Assembly (NCBI RefSeq): GCF_028765165.1
Contig: NZ_JARADB010000012.1
Span: 1 to 64,000, forward strand
DNA: 64,000 nt
Direction: 5' to 3'
Source: Paenibacillus sp. MAHUQ-63
Lineage (GTDB): Bacteria > Bacillota > Bacilli > Paenibacillales > NBRC-103111
The position numbers and the translations under genes are program-made. The stretch's first letter is position 1. Every line of letters begins with the position of its first letter. Under the pieces are notes generated by a model. That model did no database searches, was not told the DNA's origin, and saw nothing but the letters and a program-made list of their open reading frames with translations. Shown piece by piece: positions 33,881-42,642 of this stretch.

Positions 33881-35527
33881 ATGAAAAAAAAGAATGCCAT
33901 CATATCGCTGGTTGCTATGTCTCTTCTCCTATCGGCATGCACAAGCAATGACGGAGGGACTGGGAAAAGCGGTGAACAAGCGACGGCAGATACGAACGTG
34001 AAGGTAGATCCATTCAAGATGCCGAATCCAATCGAGGTCACTACCTTCAAAAGTGTGAGCGCAGGAGCTAAACTGCCTGCCGGAGATACGGTAGAGAGCA
34101 ATCAATACATGAAGTATGTCAAGGATAAAACGAATATCAGTTTTAAAATTTTATGGTACGCATCCGGTCAGGATTATGATCAAAAGATGAAACTGGCTCT
34201 GGCGAGCAACGATCTCCCGGACATGATGATGGTCAATGAGCAAATGTTCCTGTCCCTTGCCGAAGCCGGACAAATCGAAGACTTAAGCAAGGTATATGAG
34301 AAATATGCCTCCCCGCTGACGAAGGAATTATATGCTTCCACGAATAACAAAGCGATTGAGAAAGCGACCTTCAAAGGCAAGCTAATGGGCATTCCGAATA
34401 TCAGCGTTCAGGCCGATGCGGCCAGTATGGCTTGGGTGCGTAAGGACTGGCTGGACAAATTGGGGCTGCAGCCGCCCAAGTCAATCGACGATATTGCCCT
34501 GTTTGCCAAGGCTTTCGCCGAGAAGGATCCGGACGGCAACGGCAAGGCGGATACCATGGGAATCGCCGGCTACGAGAATGCGTTGATGGTGCCTAACAAG
34601 GCGCAGCGTGGTGATTTCAAGGGCATATTCCAAGCGTTAGGGGCGTACCCTTCCCAGTGGATTAAGGACAGCTCGGGCAAAACCGTTTACGCCTCTATCT
34701 TACCTGAGACGAAGCAAGCGCTCGGCAAGCTGCGCGACATGTATGCCGCAGGAGCCATCGATAAGGAATTTGCCCTCCGCAAAGATCCCAATGAGAACAT
34801 CATCGCGGGTAAAGCGGGAATCTTCTTCGGGCCATGGTGGTCGGGCGGACTGGTTTCCGATGCGATCAAGAATAATCCGAAGGTTGATTTCGTTCCTTAT
34901 TTGATCCCCGATGCCAAGGGAACTGTCAATACCCTGATGCTGCCAGTCAGCAACACTTTCATCGTCGTGAAAAAAGGGATGAAGAATCCTGAAGCGGCTA
35001 TGATCTATGCCAACACGTTTATCGCCGCACAGCGTAAAGTCGATCCTGATGCGTTGAAGCTGGACTTCACGGTCAGTGCGGAATATTGGCCGATTGGGAA
35101 TGCAACCTACGACTATGCCGATGCGGTGGAGCGGAAAGCGGATCTACTCAAGAAGGCGCTTAGTAATCAAATCAAGCCGGAAGAGCTGAATTCGGAAATG
35201 AAGGAATTGTACAATAAGGCTGTGCGGGATAAGGCCAATCCGAAGGCGGATTTGAAGGACTGGTCGGGCTACTACGGTTACACGGTTCCGGCAGACTTGT
35301 TGAAGCAAAATCAGAATAAAGTTTTCAGTGAATATTCGGCGACAACCAAGACCATGGAAAGAAAATGGGCGAATTTGCAGAAGCTTGAGAAAGAAACATT
35401 CTTCAAAATCGTCATGGGTGAGCAGCCGCTCGATACGTTCGAAAAGTTTGTTGCCGATTGGAAGGCGCAGGGCGGCGATGAAATTACAAAAGAAGTTGCC
35501 GATGAAATCGCGAAAAGCAAGAAGTAG
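33881..35527 (+). CDS. Extracellular sugar-binding lipoprotein
   Basis: 548 aa with CAGGAGGGG upstream. The lipoprotein signal ends at Cys20 (LSAC). Family-1 binding-protein blocks are clear: SMAWVRKDWLDKLGLQPPKSIDDI, the DPDGNGKADTMG loop, GKAGIFFGPWWSGG, and MKNPEAAMIYANTF. The late DTFEKFVADWKAQGGDEITKEVADE is typical of the end of these proteins. It serves as receptor for the permeases encoded at 35625-37419. Expression is probably activated by the YesM/YesN pair. Confidence 0.88.
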   Translation: MKKKNAIISLVAMSLLLSACTSNDGGTGKSGEQATADTNVKVDPFKMPNPIEVTTFKSVSAGAKLPAGDTVESNQYMKYVKDKTNISFKILWYASGQDYDQKMKLALASNDLPDMMMVNEQMFLSLAEAGQIEDLSKVYEKYASPLTKELYASTNNKAIEKATFKGKLMGIPNISVQADAASMAWVRKDWLDKLGLQPPKSIDDIALFAKAFAEKDPDGNGKADTMGIAGYENALMVPNKAQRGDFKGIFQALGAYPSQWIKDSSGKTVYASILPETKQALGKLRDMYAAGAIDKEFALRKDPNENIIAGKAGIFFGPWWSGGLVSDAIKNNPKVDFVPYLIPDAKGTVNTLMLPVSNTFIVVKKGMKNPEAAMIYANTFIAAQRKVDPDALKLDFTVSAEYWPIGNATYDYADAVERKADLLKKALSNQIKPEELNSEMKELYNKAVRDKANPKADLKDWSGYYGYTVPADLLKQNQNKVFSEYSATTKTMERKWANLQKLEKETFFKIVMGEQPLDTFEKFVADWKAQGGDEITKEVADEIAKSKK

Positions 35528-35544
35528 TCGTATTTCATAAAGGC

Positions 35545-35580
35545 AAGAGAGCACCCCAGGCCAAGCGGTGGTGCTCTCTT
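35545..35580 (+). terminator. Attenuating hairpin after the binding-protein gene
   Basis: AAGAGAGCACC pairs over 11 bp with GGTGCTCTCTT. There is little T-run afterwards, so it may mainly stabilise the upstream transcript. Confidence 0.65.
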
Positions 35581-35624
35581 CATTAACCAGGATTGTTATC
35601 TTAAATAGCAGAGGTGTGGACATC

Positions 35625-36515
35625 ATGAACATTAAATCGTACTACAAGCATTATCACATGATGATGCTGCCGGGTATCGTGCTGCTAATTATCTTTCATC
35701 TGGTACCCATGTTTGGTATCGTTATTGCCTTTCAAGACTTTAAATTGGGCTTGGGGATTTGGGGTTCAGAATGGATTGGCTTCGAAAATTTCAAGTATAT
35801 GTTTGAGATTAAAGACAGCAGTGTCATTTTTTACAACACCGTGTTCATCTCCGTATGTAAAATTATCGCGCATTTGATTGTGCCGCTGGTTTTCGCGATT
35901 CTACTCAATGAAATCCGCTTCATGGCGCTTAAAAGATGGGTGCAAACGATCGTATACTTGCCTCATTTTCTTTCTTGGGTTATCTTGGCAGGTGTGATCC
36001 GGGATATCCTATCCCTGGATGGGATTATTAATAAGTCACTGACATCGCTAGGATTCGAGCCGATTATGTTTTTGGCCAAAAGTAACCTGTTTCCCGGCAT
36101 TGTTGTCAGTACCGATATTTGGAAAGAGTTCGGCTTCGCCGCCATTATTTACTTAGCTGCACTCGCAGGAATTAATCCCGCTCTGTACGAAGCGGCTGAG
36201 ATGGACGGCGCGAACCGGATTCAACAATTGATGTATATTACGATACCGAGCTTAATTCCTACGGTCGTTTTGCTGGCTACCCTCAGTATCGGCAATATAC
36301 TGAACGCAGGCTTCGATCAGATCTTTAATCTCTACAATCCTCTTGTGTATGACACAGGTGATATTATTGATACGTATGTTTACCGTGTTGGACTTGTACA
36401 GGCGCAGTACGGGTTTGCTACTGCCGTCGGATTATTAAAATCCGTAATCGGCTTTGTTCTGATCATAATCTCCTATAAAGTGGCCTACAAATATGCGAAT
36501 TACCGAATTTTCTAA
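35625..36515 (+). CDS. Carbohydrate ABC transporter permease, LplB type
   Basis: 296 aa from ATG 35625 (AGAGGTGTGG upstream); the frame extends upstream across the hairpin but no ribosome site supports that. Six helices are visible, with MMMLPGIVLLIIFHLVPMFGIVIAF first. The EAA loop is LYEAAEMDGANRIQQLMYITIP. The block IGNILNAGFDQIFNLYNPLVYDTGDIIDTYVYRVG is close to that of the LacI-cluster permease at 19505. Confidence 0.9.
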   Translation: MNIKSYYKHYHMMMLPGIVLLIIFHLVPMFGIVIAFQDFKLGLGIWGSEWIGFENFKYMFEIKDSSVIFYNTVFISVCKIIAHLIVPLVFAILLNEIRFMALKRWVQTIVYLPHFLSWVILAGVIRDILSLDGIINKSLTSLGFEPIMFLAKSNLFPGIVVSTDIWKEFGFAAIIYLAALAGINPALYEAAEMDGANRIQQLMYITIPSLIPTVVLLATLSIGNILNAGFDQIFNLYNPLVYDTGDIIDTYVYRVGLVQAQYGFATAVGLLKSVIGFVLIIISYKVAYKYANYRIF

Positions 36516-36534
36516 ATAAAGCAGGTGAAATCGA

Positions 36535-37419
36535 ATGGTACGCAACAGAACCTTAGCGGCTCGTACGACTGAAATTGTTTTAGTTATTTTAATGCTCATC
36601 ATTTCAGCAATCTCGCTTGCACCTGTTTTACATAATTTCTCTGTTTCCTTCAGTGACAATGCGGCGGCTCAAGGGGGGTTCGTCAAGTTTTGGCCGGTCG
36701 GCTTCAATGTAGAATCATATCGCCGTATTATGGAAGAACCGCATTTTCTGCATTCCTTTTTTGTTTCAATCAAGCGAGTATTGCTAGGTGGAACAATCAA
36801 TTTCGTTTTGACCGTACTGATGGCATATCCGCTCTCAAGAAGCAGCAAGGAATTCCCGCTCCGGAACATGTATATGTGGTTTATGCTCTTCACCATGCTA
36901 TTCAGCGGCGGTATCATTCCGTTATATTTGACAGTCAAATCGCTAGGGATGTTTAACTCCATTTGGGCGTTAGTGCTGCCCGGAGCCGTGCCGGTGTTTA
37001 ATGTCATTCTGCTCATGAACTTTTTCCGGAACTTGCCGAAAGAGCTAAGCGATGCCGGGTATATGGATGGCGCTGGCCCATGGTACATGATGGTCAAAGT
37101 GTTCCTGCCGCTGTCCCTGCCGGCCATGGCTACCGTAACCTTGTTCAGTGTGGTCGGACATTGGAACTCCTTTTTTGACGGCTTGATCTTTATGCGCAGT
37201 GCGGAAAATTATCCGCTGCAAACGTATATCCAGCAGCTCGTCATCAACCTCAATATTGTGGAGTTGGATTCCACACAGGCTGAGCTATTGATGAAAGTGT
37301 CCAATAAAACGTTAAACGCCGCTAAAATCGTCGTATCCATGGTGCCGATTCTGATCGTGTATCCGTTTCTGCAAAAGTATTTTATTCACGGTATCATGCT
37401 CGGTTCTGTTAAAGAATAG
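36535..37419 (+). CDS. Carbohydrate ABC transporter permease, YtcP/AraQ type
   Basis: 294 aa, 19 nt after the previous gene with GCAGGTGA upstream. Six helices, the SGGIIPLYLTVKSLGMFNSIWALVLPGAVPVF block, the EAA-like loop (LSDAGYMDGAGPWYMMVKVFLPL) and the end motif YPFLQKYFIHGIMLGSVKE define it. The usual E-A-A of the loop reads S-D-A-G-Y here, a mild deviation. It is the last gene of this importer operon. Confidence 0.9.
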   Translation: MVRNRTLAARTTEIVLVILMLIISAISLAPVLHNFSVSFSDNAAAQGGFVKFWPVGFNVESYRRIMEEPHFLHSFFVSIKRVLLGGTINFVLTVLMAYPLSRSSKEFPLRNMYMWFMLFTMLFSGGIIPLYLTVKSLGMFNSIWALVLPGAVPVFNVILLMNFFRNLPKELSDAGYMDGAGPWYMMVKVFLPLSLPAMATVTLFSVVGHWNSFFDGLIFMRSAENYPLQTYIQQLVINLNIVELDSTQAELLMKVSNKTLNAAKIVVSMVPILIVYPFLQKYFIHGIMLGSVKE

Positions 37420-37442
37420 GTTTAATTGGCAAATATAGATCA

Positions 37443-37476
37443 GGCGTTCACTCTACAGGAGGGTGAGCGCTTATTT
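37443..37476 (+). terminator. Terminator of the YesMN-linked transporter operon
   Basis: GCGTTCACTC pairs with GGGTGAGCGC (G-T pairs included), followed by TTATTTAGTT. Confidence 0.7.
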
Positions 37477-37604
37477 AGTTGGGAAAGTTTGATTTATGAG
37501 TGAGCTTCATTCAAGCTTGACTCGTCAAATACATAAATACCCAACTATCATTCGAAGGGGAAATGAATACCATTTGCGGTGAGACACAAACGATGGGGGA
37601 TAGC

Positions 37605-38129
37605 ATGACTAGAATCATTTTATTTAGGGGAAAAGCTGGGACTGGTAAAACGACTATATCCAACGAACTAGCTAAGAGAGTTAAGATACCTGTGTTACAT
37701 AAGGATGATATCTATGATTCAGTTGCTAGTTTCATTCCAGATCACGGTTCGAGAAATAAGATCTGCTACGGAATTCTCTATCGCTACTTACAAAATGTAA
37801 TCGATTCAAATGCCGCCATTATACTCGATTACGGACTAAATAATATGGATGATGTAAAGAAATTAGAGAAGTGGATTGCAGATAGGGGTGGGGAATTAAA
37901 GACGATACATTGTATCTGCAGTGATGAATCCATCTGGTCTGAAAGACTTGCTATGCGAAGCATCAATCCGTTACCCAACCAATTGATAACTAATTTATCT
38001 GAGCTAAAAGCACACTATAAGGATTTTGGTCCGGAATATTTAGGAGGGGAATTAATTTTGGATACTGTATTACCTATAGATATTCTTATTGAGAGAATCC
38101 AATCCTTTCTGCTTGAAACGTGCTACTGA
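37605..38129 (+). CDS. P-loop kinase-like (AAA/zeta-toxin-like) protein
   Basis: 174 aa from ATG 37605, chosen so that the protein begins MTRIILFRGKAGTGKTT; ATG 37563 and 37593 are in frame and possible. Walker A is GKAGTGKTT. HKDDIYDSV follows as the acceptor-side loop, and a lid-like RLAMRSINPLPNQ lies later. This is the architecture of small-molecule kinases of the zeta-toxin/chloramphenicol-phosphotransferase group. Substrate unknown. No antitoxin-like gene is next to it, so a toxin role is not supported. Confidence 0.72.
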   Translation: MTRIILFRGKAGTGKTTISNELAKRVKIPVLHKDDIYDSVASFIPDHGSRNKICYGILYRYLQNVIDSNAAIILDYGLNNMDDVKKLEKWIADRGGELKTIHCICSDESIWSERLAMRSINPLPNQLITNLSELKAHYKDFGPEYLGGELILDTVLPIDILIERIQSFLLETCY

Positions 38130-38154
38130 TGAGAAGGGCGATTCGTTAGTGAAT

Positions 38155-38958
38155 TTAAGATTGTTGTCTCGAATAAGGTAAATTTAAACGTGCAGGCACG
38201 TCTTCAGGAAAATTCGTAAGAGTTAAATAAAAATTGTACTCATCGATTCTAAAATGAAGCAGACCCTCTTCCTTACTTTCGTCATGTATGCCTTTTGCAC
38301 GAATGTTTGCTTTTACTTTCTCAATAAAATCAGAACTACTGACCCCAAAAGCCACATCCATCTTCGGTGGTAAAGCAGTCATGGCAATAGGTATCCACTT
38401 TCGTTTTTTTGACGGAATAACCGCGTGTGCTGTACCGCCGATAGCAAAAGTAAAGTTATCCGTAACTTTATCCAGTTTGAAATTAAAAATGTCAACTAGC
38501 AATTCTCTGAAATCTATTACACGATCTACAGGAAATCCAATTTCTCTGAGATAAAGTATTTTCATCTCACCGCTTGGAGGTAGTACTCCTTCTCTGACAT
38601 ACGTATGAGCGATGATTTCTAGTAAATTGCCGTCCCCGTCTCGGAAGTAAACATTCCTGCCTGTTTCAAAATTGTCAATAATTCGGCCGTCCGACCACTT
38701 TAGAAGCGAAATACCTGACTCACGGAGCCAATTTACTACACCTTCGAACTCTGAAAAGGGGACTTCGAAAGCAAAATGTGCCGGAGCTAATGGCTCCACA
38801 GCTTCTTTAAAGGATAGTGTAAAGTATGGATTCGGCTGGAAACATATTTCATTATCCGATTCATTAACAATGGGGAGCCGCAGCTGTTCATGATAAAATT
38901 GTTTGACACCTTGAATTGAAACCGTGTTCAACTGAAGTAGAGCGAAATGAGTAATCAT
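38155..38958 (-). CDS. Two-domain VOC-family protein (CatE-like)
   Basis: 267 aa from the ATG at 38958, preceded by AAAGGAGTG; the upstream extension of the frame has no ribosome site. The N-terminal VOC half reads ITHFALLQLNTVSIQGVKQFYHEQLRLPIVNESDNEICFQ to GRNVYFRDGDGNLLEIIAH. That includes the Glu of the NLLEII strand. A second, more diverged half runs from about residue 145 and ends with LLHFRIDEYNFYLTLT. Extradiol dioxygenases and fosfomycin-type enzymes share this plan. The metal set is not complete in the second half. Function is unknown. Confidence 0.8.
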   Translation of the reverse strand: MITHFALLQLNTVSIQGVKQFYHEQLRLPIVNESDNEICFQPNPYFTLSFKEAVEPLAPAHFAFEVPFSEFEGVVNWLRESGISLLKWSDGRIIDNFETGRNVYFRDGDGNLLEIIAHTYVREGVLPPSGEMKILYLREIGFPVDRVIDFRELLVDIFNFKLDKVTDNFTFAIGGTAHAVIPSKKRKWIPIAMTALPPKMDVAFGVSSSDFIEKVKANIRAKGIHDESKEEGLLHFRIDEYNFYLTLTNFPEDVPARLNLPYSRQQS

Positions 38959-39115
38959 GAATTTATCACTCCTTTCCAATGATTTAGAGTGACTTACCCT
39001 TTTTATTAATAAACATAGTATACATTTAAGTTTAAAAAAGTGACAAGGTCTTTTATTGAAGTACTCATTGCTGGGCGAACGTAAAAACAACTGAATTGAA
39101 GGAGCTTAAGAACAT

Positions 39116-39661
39116 ATGGAAGATCAGTGGAGGATATCCAAACACGATAGGGGATGGAAGGATCTGTTCAATGACATTGCTTTAAAATTGAGAAATTCAC
39201 TAGGGAATTTGGCCATTCGTATTGATCATGTAGGTTCTACATCGATCGATGGTCTGGATGCAAAACCAATCATTGATATCCAAATATCAGTTCTGAATTA
39301 CGATGACATAGCAAGCTATAAGACGAAGATTGAGAGCGTTGGATTTGTATTTCGTGATGAAAATCCAGATAAAACGAAGAGATATTTTCGAGAACTGCCG
39401 GGCACGCGAAGAACTCATATTCATGTTAGACAAGTCGGTAGTTTCTCTGAGCAAATGACTTTGCTCTTTAGAGACTATATACGTCAGCACCCTCAGGATT
39501 GTTTAAGATATGCAGAGGAGAAACATCGATTAATGGAACTATATAAAAATGAACGCCCAAAATATGTTGAAGGAAAAGGGCCGATCGTTTGGGATATCTT
39601 GCAAAAAGCTCATAACTGGTCGCAAGAAGTGGGCTGGCAACCAGGAAGATCTGACAACTAG
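39116..39661 (+). CDS. GrpB-family (UPF0157) protein
   Basis: 181 aa with AAGGAGC upstream. The nucleotidyltransferase-fold GrpB family is shown by WKDLFNDIALKLRNSLGNLAIRIDHVGSTSIDGLDAKPIIDIQISV and by RTHIHVRQVGSFSEQMTLLFRDYIRQHP, then YAEEKHRLMELY. The G-S-T-S and D-I-Q residues are those shared with nucleotidyltransferases. The family's substrate is unknown; some members are linked to glutamate-rich proteins or coenzyme metabolism. Confidence 0.88.
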   Translation: MEDQWRISKHDRGWKDLFNDIALKLRNSLGNLAIRIDHVGSTSIDGLDAKPIIDIQISVLNYDDIASYKTKIESVGFVFRDENPDKTKRYFRELPGTRRTHIHVRQVGSFSEQMTLLFRDYIRQHPQDCLRYAEEKHRLMELYKNERPKYVEGKGPIVWDILQKAHNWSQEVGWQPGRSDN

Positions 39662-39892
39662 GTTCATTGATGTAAAACCAGGGAGCATACCAAGCCAGGG
39701 CAAATTTGCACCCTTACACCTCCAGGCACGGAACGTGGTTCTTATCCTGTGTTATCAGATTGGAACTTGATTGCTTGATTGCCTGTGAGAGCGACTCATT
39801 TTAAAAGGGGATGCTTGGGGGAAGATACATGAGTTCCATAATATGTTAATATTTAGATGATCATGGTTGAAAAGAACGCCAAGAGGAGGACA

Positions 39893-40507
39893 ATGATGAA
39901 ACGGATGCCATTTGAACGTCCAACCGAGTATTATGATGAGCGATTATTGCCTATTGATGAGCAGATATGCGAGTTACTAAAACAACGCAAAGAAATATCG
40001 AACAATAATCCAGGTTATCCGCAATTCGAGTATATTGAGAAATGGGCAATTGCTTTTGACCTCTATGAAGATTATTTGAAATCAGTATTTCATGTTCTGA
40101 GAAATGAGGAGCAATTTAAACCGACAATAGAACCTATTGGATTCAGAAAACACGTGCCCATTCTGAAATCCAAGGTAAACGAAGAGTTTATCTATACGGT
40201 GACATCTATGCGGCAATACAGTAATGCAAGCATAATAACCTTTAATATTGATTGGGATGTAAAGAGTGACCACTCGTTAAAGTTGAATAAAACTTTCGTA
40301 TTGCATCTCGGAGAGAATTATCATTGTCGCATGGATAGTGGAGGCGGTAGTTCAGGTCATTTATCTTTTAACTACATCGTATCACCAGCATTACCTGACG
40401 ATATTTCGGGCATAGATTTTATCTTTAGAGAGATTGGAGTTCCCCTGAAGGATAATCCGGCAGGCAATGAAGTCGTCTTTCAAAGACAGACCGACAGCAA
40501 GCCATGA
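39893..40507 (+). CDS. 204-aa hypothetical protein
   Basis: Starts at ATG 39893, right behind AAGAGGAGGAC; earlier in-frame Mets lack such a site. The first 50 residues (ERPTEYYDERLLPIDEQICELLKQRKEIS) recall the first helix of chorismate-mutase type II proteins, where a Glu-x2-Leu-x3-Arg pattern is used, but no further parts of that fold are visible. The second half is beta-rich (IYTVTSMRQYSNASIITFNIDWDV; HLGENYHCRMDSGGGSSGHLSFNYIVSPALPDDISG). There is no signal peptide. Function unknown. It lies after a 230-nt gap that holds only a possible remnant (see findings). Confidence 0.72.
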   Translation: MMKRMPFERPTEYYDERLLPIDEQICELLKQRKEISNNNPGYPQFEYIEKWAIAFDLYEDYLKSVFHVLRNEEQFKPTIEPIGFRKHVPILKSKVNEEFIYTVTSMRQYSNASIITFNIDWDVKSDHSLKLNKTFVLHLGENYHCRMDSGGGSSGHLSFNYIVSPALPDDISGIDFIFREIGVPLKDNPAGNEVVFQRQTDSKP

Positions 40508-40527
40508 CGATCAGTTGGTAGTATGAA

Positions 40528-40567
40528 GATAAAAAGAAAGGCTGCCGATATATGAAGATCGGCAGCC
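40528..40567 (-). terminator. Terminator of the SH3-like protein gene
   Basis: GGCTGCCGAT pairs with ATCGGCAGCC. On the minus strand the stem is followed by TTTCTTTTTAT. It can also stop plus-strand transcription from 39893, since the genes converge. Confidence 0.8.
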
Positions 40568-40618
40568 AATTCTGCTAGTTGATGAAATTTAGGATAGATT
40601 ACCTAGAATTCGACTTGA

Positions 40619-41845
40619 CTATTGCCGAACCCATTTAGCCCCCTGCCAGGTATGAATGTAGTACCAAGTCACTCCATTGGGTGCCTGCCAGACAAGAGAG
40701 GCTTTCACCGTTTGTTTTGAAAACTTAAGTGCCCCATGAATAGTCTGATCATCTATATAAGGAATGTCTAAAGCCACAGAGTTTTCATCTAACTGTACCT
40801 CAACAAGCATATGCTTAACGCCCAACTTGGAGTGCTGAGAATCATTTTCTGAGATTTGCTTAGCATATTCCAAGGAAGGATTGATCCACTGACCTTTATC
40901 TCCTATAACCGTAAAAAACCAGACACCAAGTTGTCCAGTGAAGTGAAGAATTTGGGGGGAATGTTCCGGAACAATTTCATAACTAGCAAATGGATTGCCG
41001 TAGCTGTGAAAGGGCACTGTCATTTCGAATGATTGTTCAATTCTTTGTATGTTCTCGAAGCCTAGACCATGTGAACTATCCGCATGTATCCAGCGAAGTT
41101 TGTTATCATCCGTCTGTATTTGATACCACAGACTCGGCCCTGCACGGCCAACAAGTAGATACTTTGCTGTTGGTTTTAAAATCGAGGGCTTCGCCGCGGG
41201 TTCGTTAGCGAGAGGCTTCTCGAAAGGGTAAAGGTAAACTGGAGTGGTCTCCTCAACTGAGATGAAGCCTTCTACTGGCTCACCTACATACTTTTCTGCG
41301 TAATGATAAGGAAGAATCCATTTTGCTCCAAGCCAAGAGGTTTGAATTAAGTACCATCGGTCTTTGCCATAGCATCGGCTATATGGATTACATTCTTCTA
41401 CAGAAGCAATGGCATGGACTTGTTGAGGGGCAAGCGCAAGCTTCGTCGACAGATTCGGCTGATCAAAGAGCTGCACTTCGCTGAGCAGGGTTAACGATTG
41501 TTCCTTCCACTCGAGCTTTCCATATTTATAACCTCCCTCATTAAGATCAATCCATGCCGTACCAAGCCATGTCACGATAGGTACCTTAGTCATACTTAAG
41601 ATACCCATCAACTCACTCTCAGGCAGTGGAGCCATACGTACCGATTGCATGGAACTAAGTCTACCTATCGAATCCTCAGGACGTGTTGTATTATTGGCGT
41701 ACATGGTAAATTCGTCAAGCAGCGTTATGTAAGGCATCGACTCGGGATCAGCTATTTTTTCTCCAGGGGACAATTCCTCGGCTTGCACATTCGGAGACCT
41801 CATGATGAAGCCCAATATCAAAATGGCTAAAATGTAAAATCGCAA
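40619..41845 (-). CDS. Secreted protein with GW/SH3-like repeats
   Basis: 408 aa from TTG 41845 (TAAGGAGGA upstream). A signal peptide covers residues 1-22, with cleavage around VQA-EE and no lipobox. Several SH3-like units follow, each ending in a W-L/Q-G-x-x-W or similar motif: TWLGTAWIDLNEG, TSWLGAKWILPYH, LWYQIQTDDNKLRWIHAD, GVWFFTVIGDKGQWINPS and TWQGAKWVRQ. That is five units over about 360 residues. Such GW-type modules bind teichoic acid or peptidoglycan. The protein should sit in the cell wall. No catalytic domain is visible, so it may be an adhesin or a wall-binding regulator. It is divergent from hxlR. Confidence 0.75.
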   Translation of the reverse strand: MRFYILAILILGFIMRSPNVQAEELSPGEKIADPESMPYITLLDEFTMYANNTTRPEDSIGRLSSMQSVRMAPLPESELMGILSMTKVPIVTWLGTAWIDLNEGGYKYGKLEWKEQSLTLLSEVQLFDQPNLSTKLALAPQQVHAIASVEECNPYSRCYGKDRWYLIQTSWLGAKWILPYHYAEKYVGEPVEGFISVEETTPVYLYPFEKPLANEPAAKPSILKPTAKYLLVGRAGPSLWYQIQTDDNKLRWIHADSSHGLGFENIQRIEQSFEMTVPFHSYGNPFASYEIVPEHSPQILHFTGQLGVWFFTVIGDKGQWINPSLEYAKQISENDSQHSKLGVKHMLVEVQLDENSVALDIPYIDDQTIHGALKFSKQTVKASLVWQAPNGVTWYYIHTWQGAKWVRQ

Positions 41846-41986
41846 TGGATTTCCTCCTTAAAGCTTTAGTCTATATAAAAATTAGACGCATAAATGACCC
41901 AAATGTTTCCATATAGTCAGTGAATTAATGGGTATTAACATGATCCCATACCTGACGGATAGTAGGGCGGAGGTTATTTTCAATGA

Positions 41987-42015
41987 TTGACTTGGTTGTA
42001 TGGCTATTGTAAAAT
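41987..42015 (+). promoter_or_regulatory. Promoter of the HxlR gene
   Basis: TTGACT, a 17-nt spacer, and TAAAAT, ending 56 nt before the ATG. Confidence 0.7.
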
Positions 42016-42071
42016 TTTGTTATGTTAATTTGAGGAAATGAACTTACTTGTTTGTAAGGGGATGATTATCA

Positions 42072-42404
42072 ATGATTCATCAACGTGAATGTCCAGTTGA
42101 GACACTCCTTCATGTTTTAGGTGGCAAATGGAAGCCAATGATTTTATGGCATTTGATTGCATCCACAAAGCGATTCAACGATCTGGAAAAGCTTATACCT
42201 GATGTTTCGCAAAAGATGCTTGCACAACATCTCCGAGATTTGGAACATGAAGGCATCATCGATAGAAAGGTTCACCCTACTGTCCCTCCAAAAGTTGAAT
42301 ATTCTCTTAGTGAATACGGCAAAACATTGATACCTGTAGCAGAAGTCATGTGTGCTTGGGGAGAGAATCATAATAAGCGGAAATATGAAGAGTCGGCGTC
42401 ATAG
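42072..42404 (+). CDS. HxlR-family transcriptional regulator
   Basis: 110 aa. The winged helix of the HxlR/DUF24 family is complete: the N-terminal Cys11 in RECPVETLLHVLGGKWKPMILWHL, RFNDLEKLIPDVSQKMLAQHLRDLEHEGIIDRKVHPTVPPKVEYSLSEYGKTL. The single conserved Cys near the N-terminus is the redox or electrophile sensor in characterised relatives (YodB, CatR, HypR). It probably controls the oxidoreductase operon 42643-43844, which has two dyads before it. AAGGGGATG stands before the ATG. Confidence 0.9.
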   Translation: MIHQRECPVETLLHVLGGKWKPMILWHLIASTKRFNDLEKLIPDVSQKMLAQHLRDLEHEGIIDRKVHPTVPPKVEYSLSEYGKTLIPVAEVMCAWGENHNKRKYEESAS

Positions 42405-42447
42405 AGCTAGTTCACTTGAACTTGTACAACAATCAATAACTCAAATT

Positions 42448-42482
42448 AAAAGCTGCCACGGGATTCCGGGCGGCTTTTGTTT
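42448..42482 (+). terminator. Terminator of the HxlR gene
   Basis: AAAGCTGCC pairs with GGCGGCTTT (one G-T), followed by TGTTT. Confidence 0.75.
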
Positions 42483-42528
42483 ATCTCTGTCCTCCCAACC
42501 TTCGCGTACATGGTATTCCTTGCCGTTA

Positions 42529-42565
42529 TACTTACTTTTAAGTAAGTACCCTACTTTAAAGTGGG
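42529..42565 (+). promoter_or_regulatory. Two adjacent dyads, probable HxlR operator
   Basis: TACTTAC-N6-GTAAGTA (42529-42548) is a perfect inverted repeat. It is followed at once by CCCTACTTTAAAGTGGG (42549-42565), a second near-palindrome sharing the ACTT/AAGT half-sites. They lie 78 nt before the oxidoreductase gene. DUF24-family regulators bind dyads of this ACTT-type in Bacillus. Confidence 0.65.
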
Positions 42566-42642
42566 TTCTTAACATAATTTTGAAGCGGTGCTATGCTTGA
42601 GTCAACCAAATATTGGGACCCATTCAAGAGGAGGAAGGAACA

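Noticed and set aside
35568-35624. Earlier start for the permease at 35625
   Set aside because: It would begin inside a hairpin and encode a non-membrane leader without ribosome site.
37605-38129. Zeta-type toxin of a toxin-antitoxin pair
   Set aside because: The P-loop kinase lacks an adjacent small antitoxin gene and stands alone between unrelated genes.
38959-39090. 44-residue N-terminal extension of the two-domain VOC protein
   Set aside because: Basic and Cys-rich nonsense-like sequence; AAAGGAGTG precedes the inner ATG at 38958.
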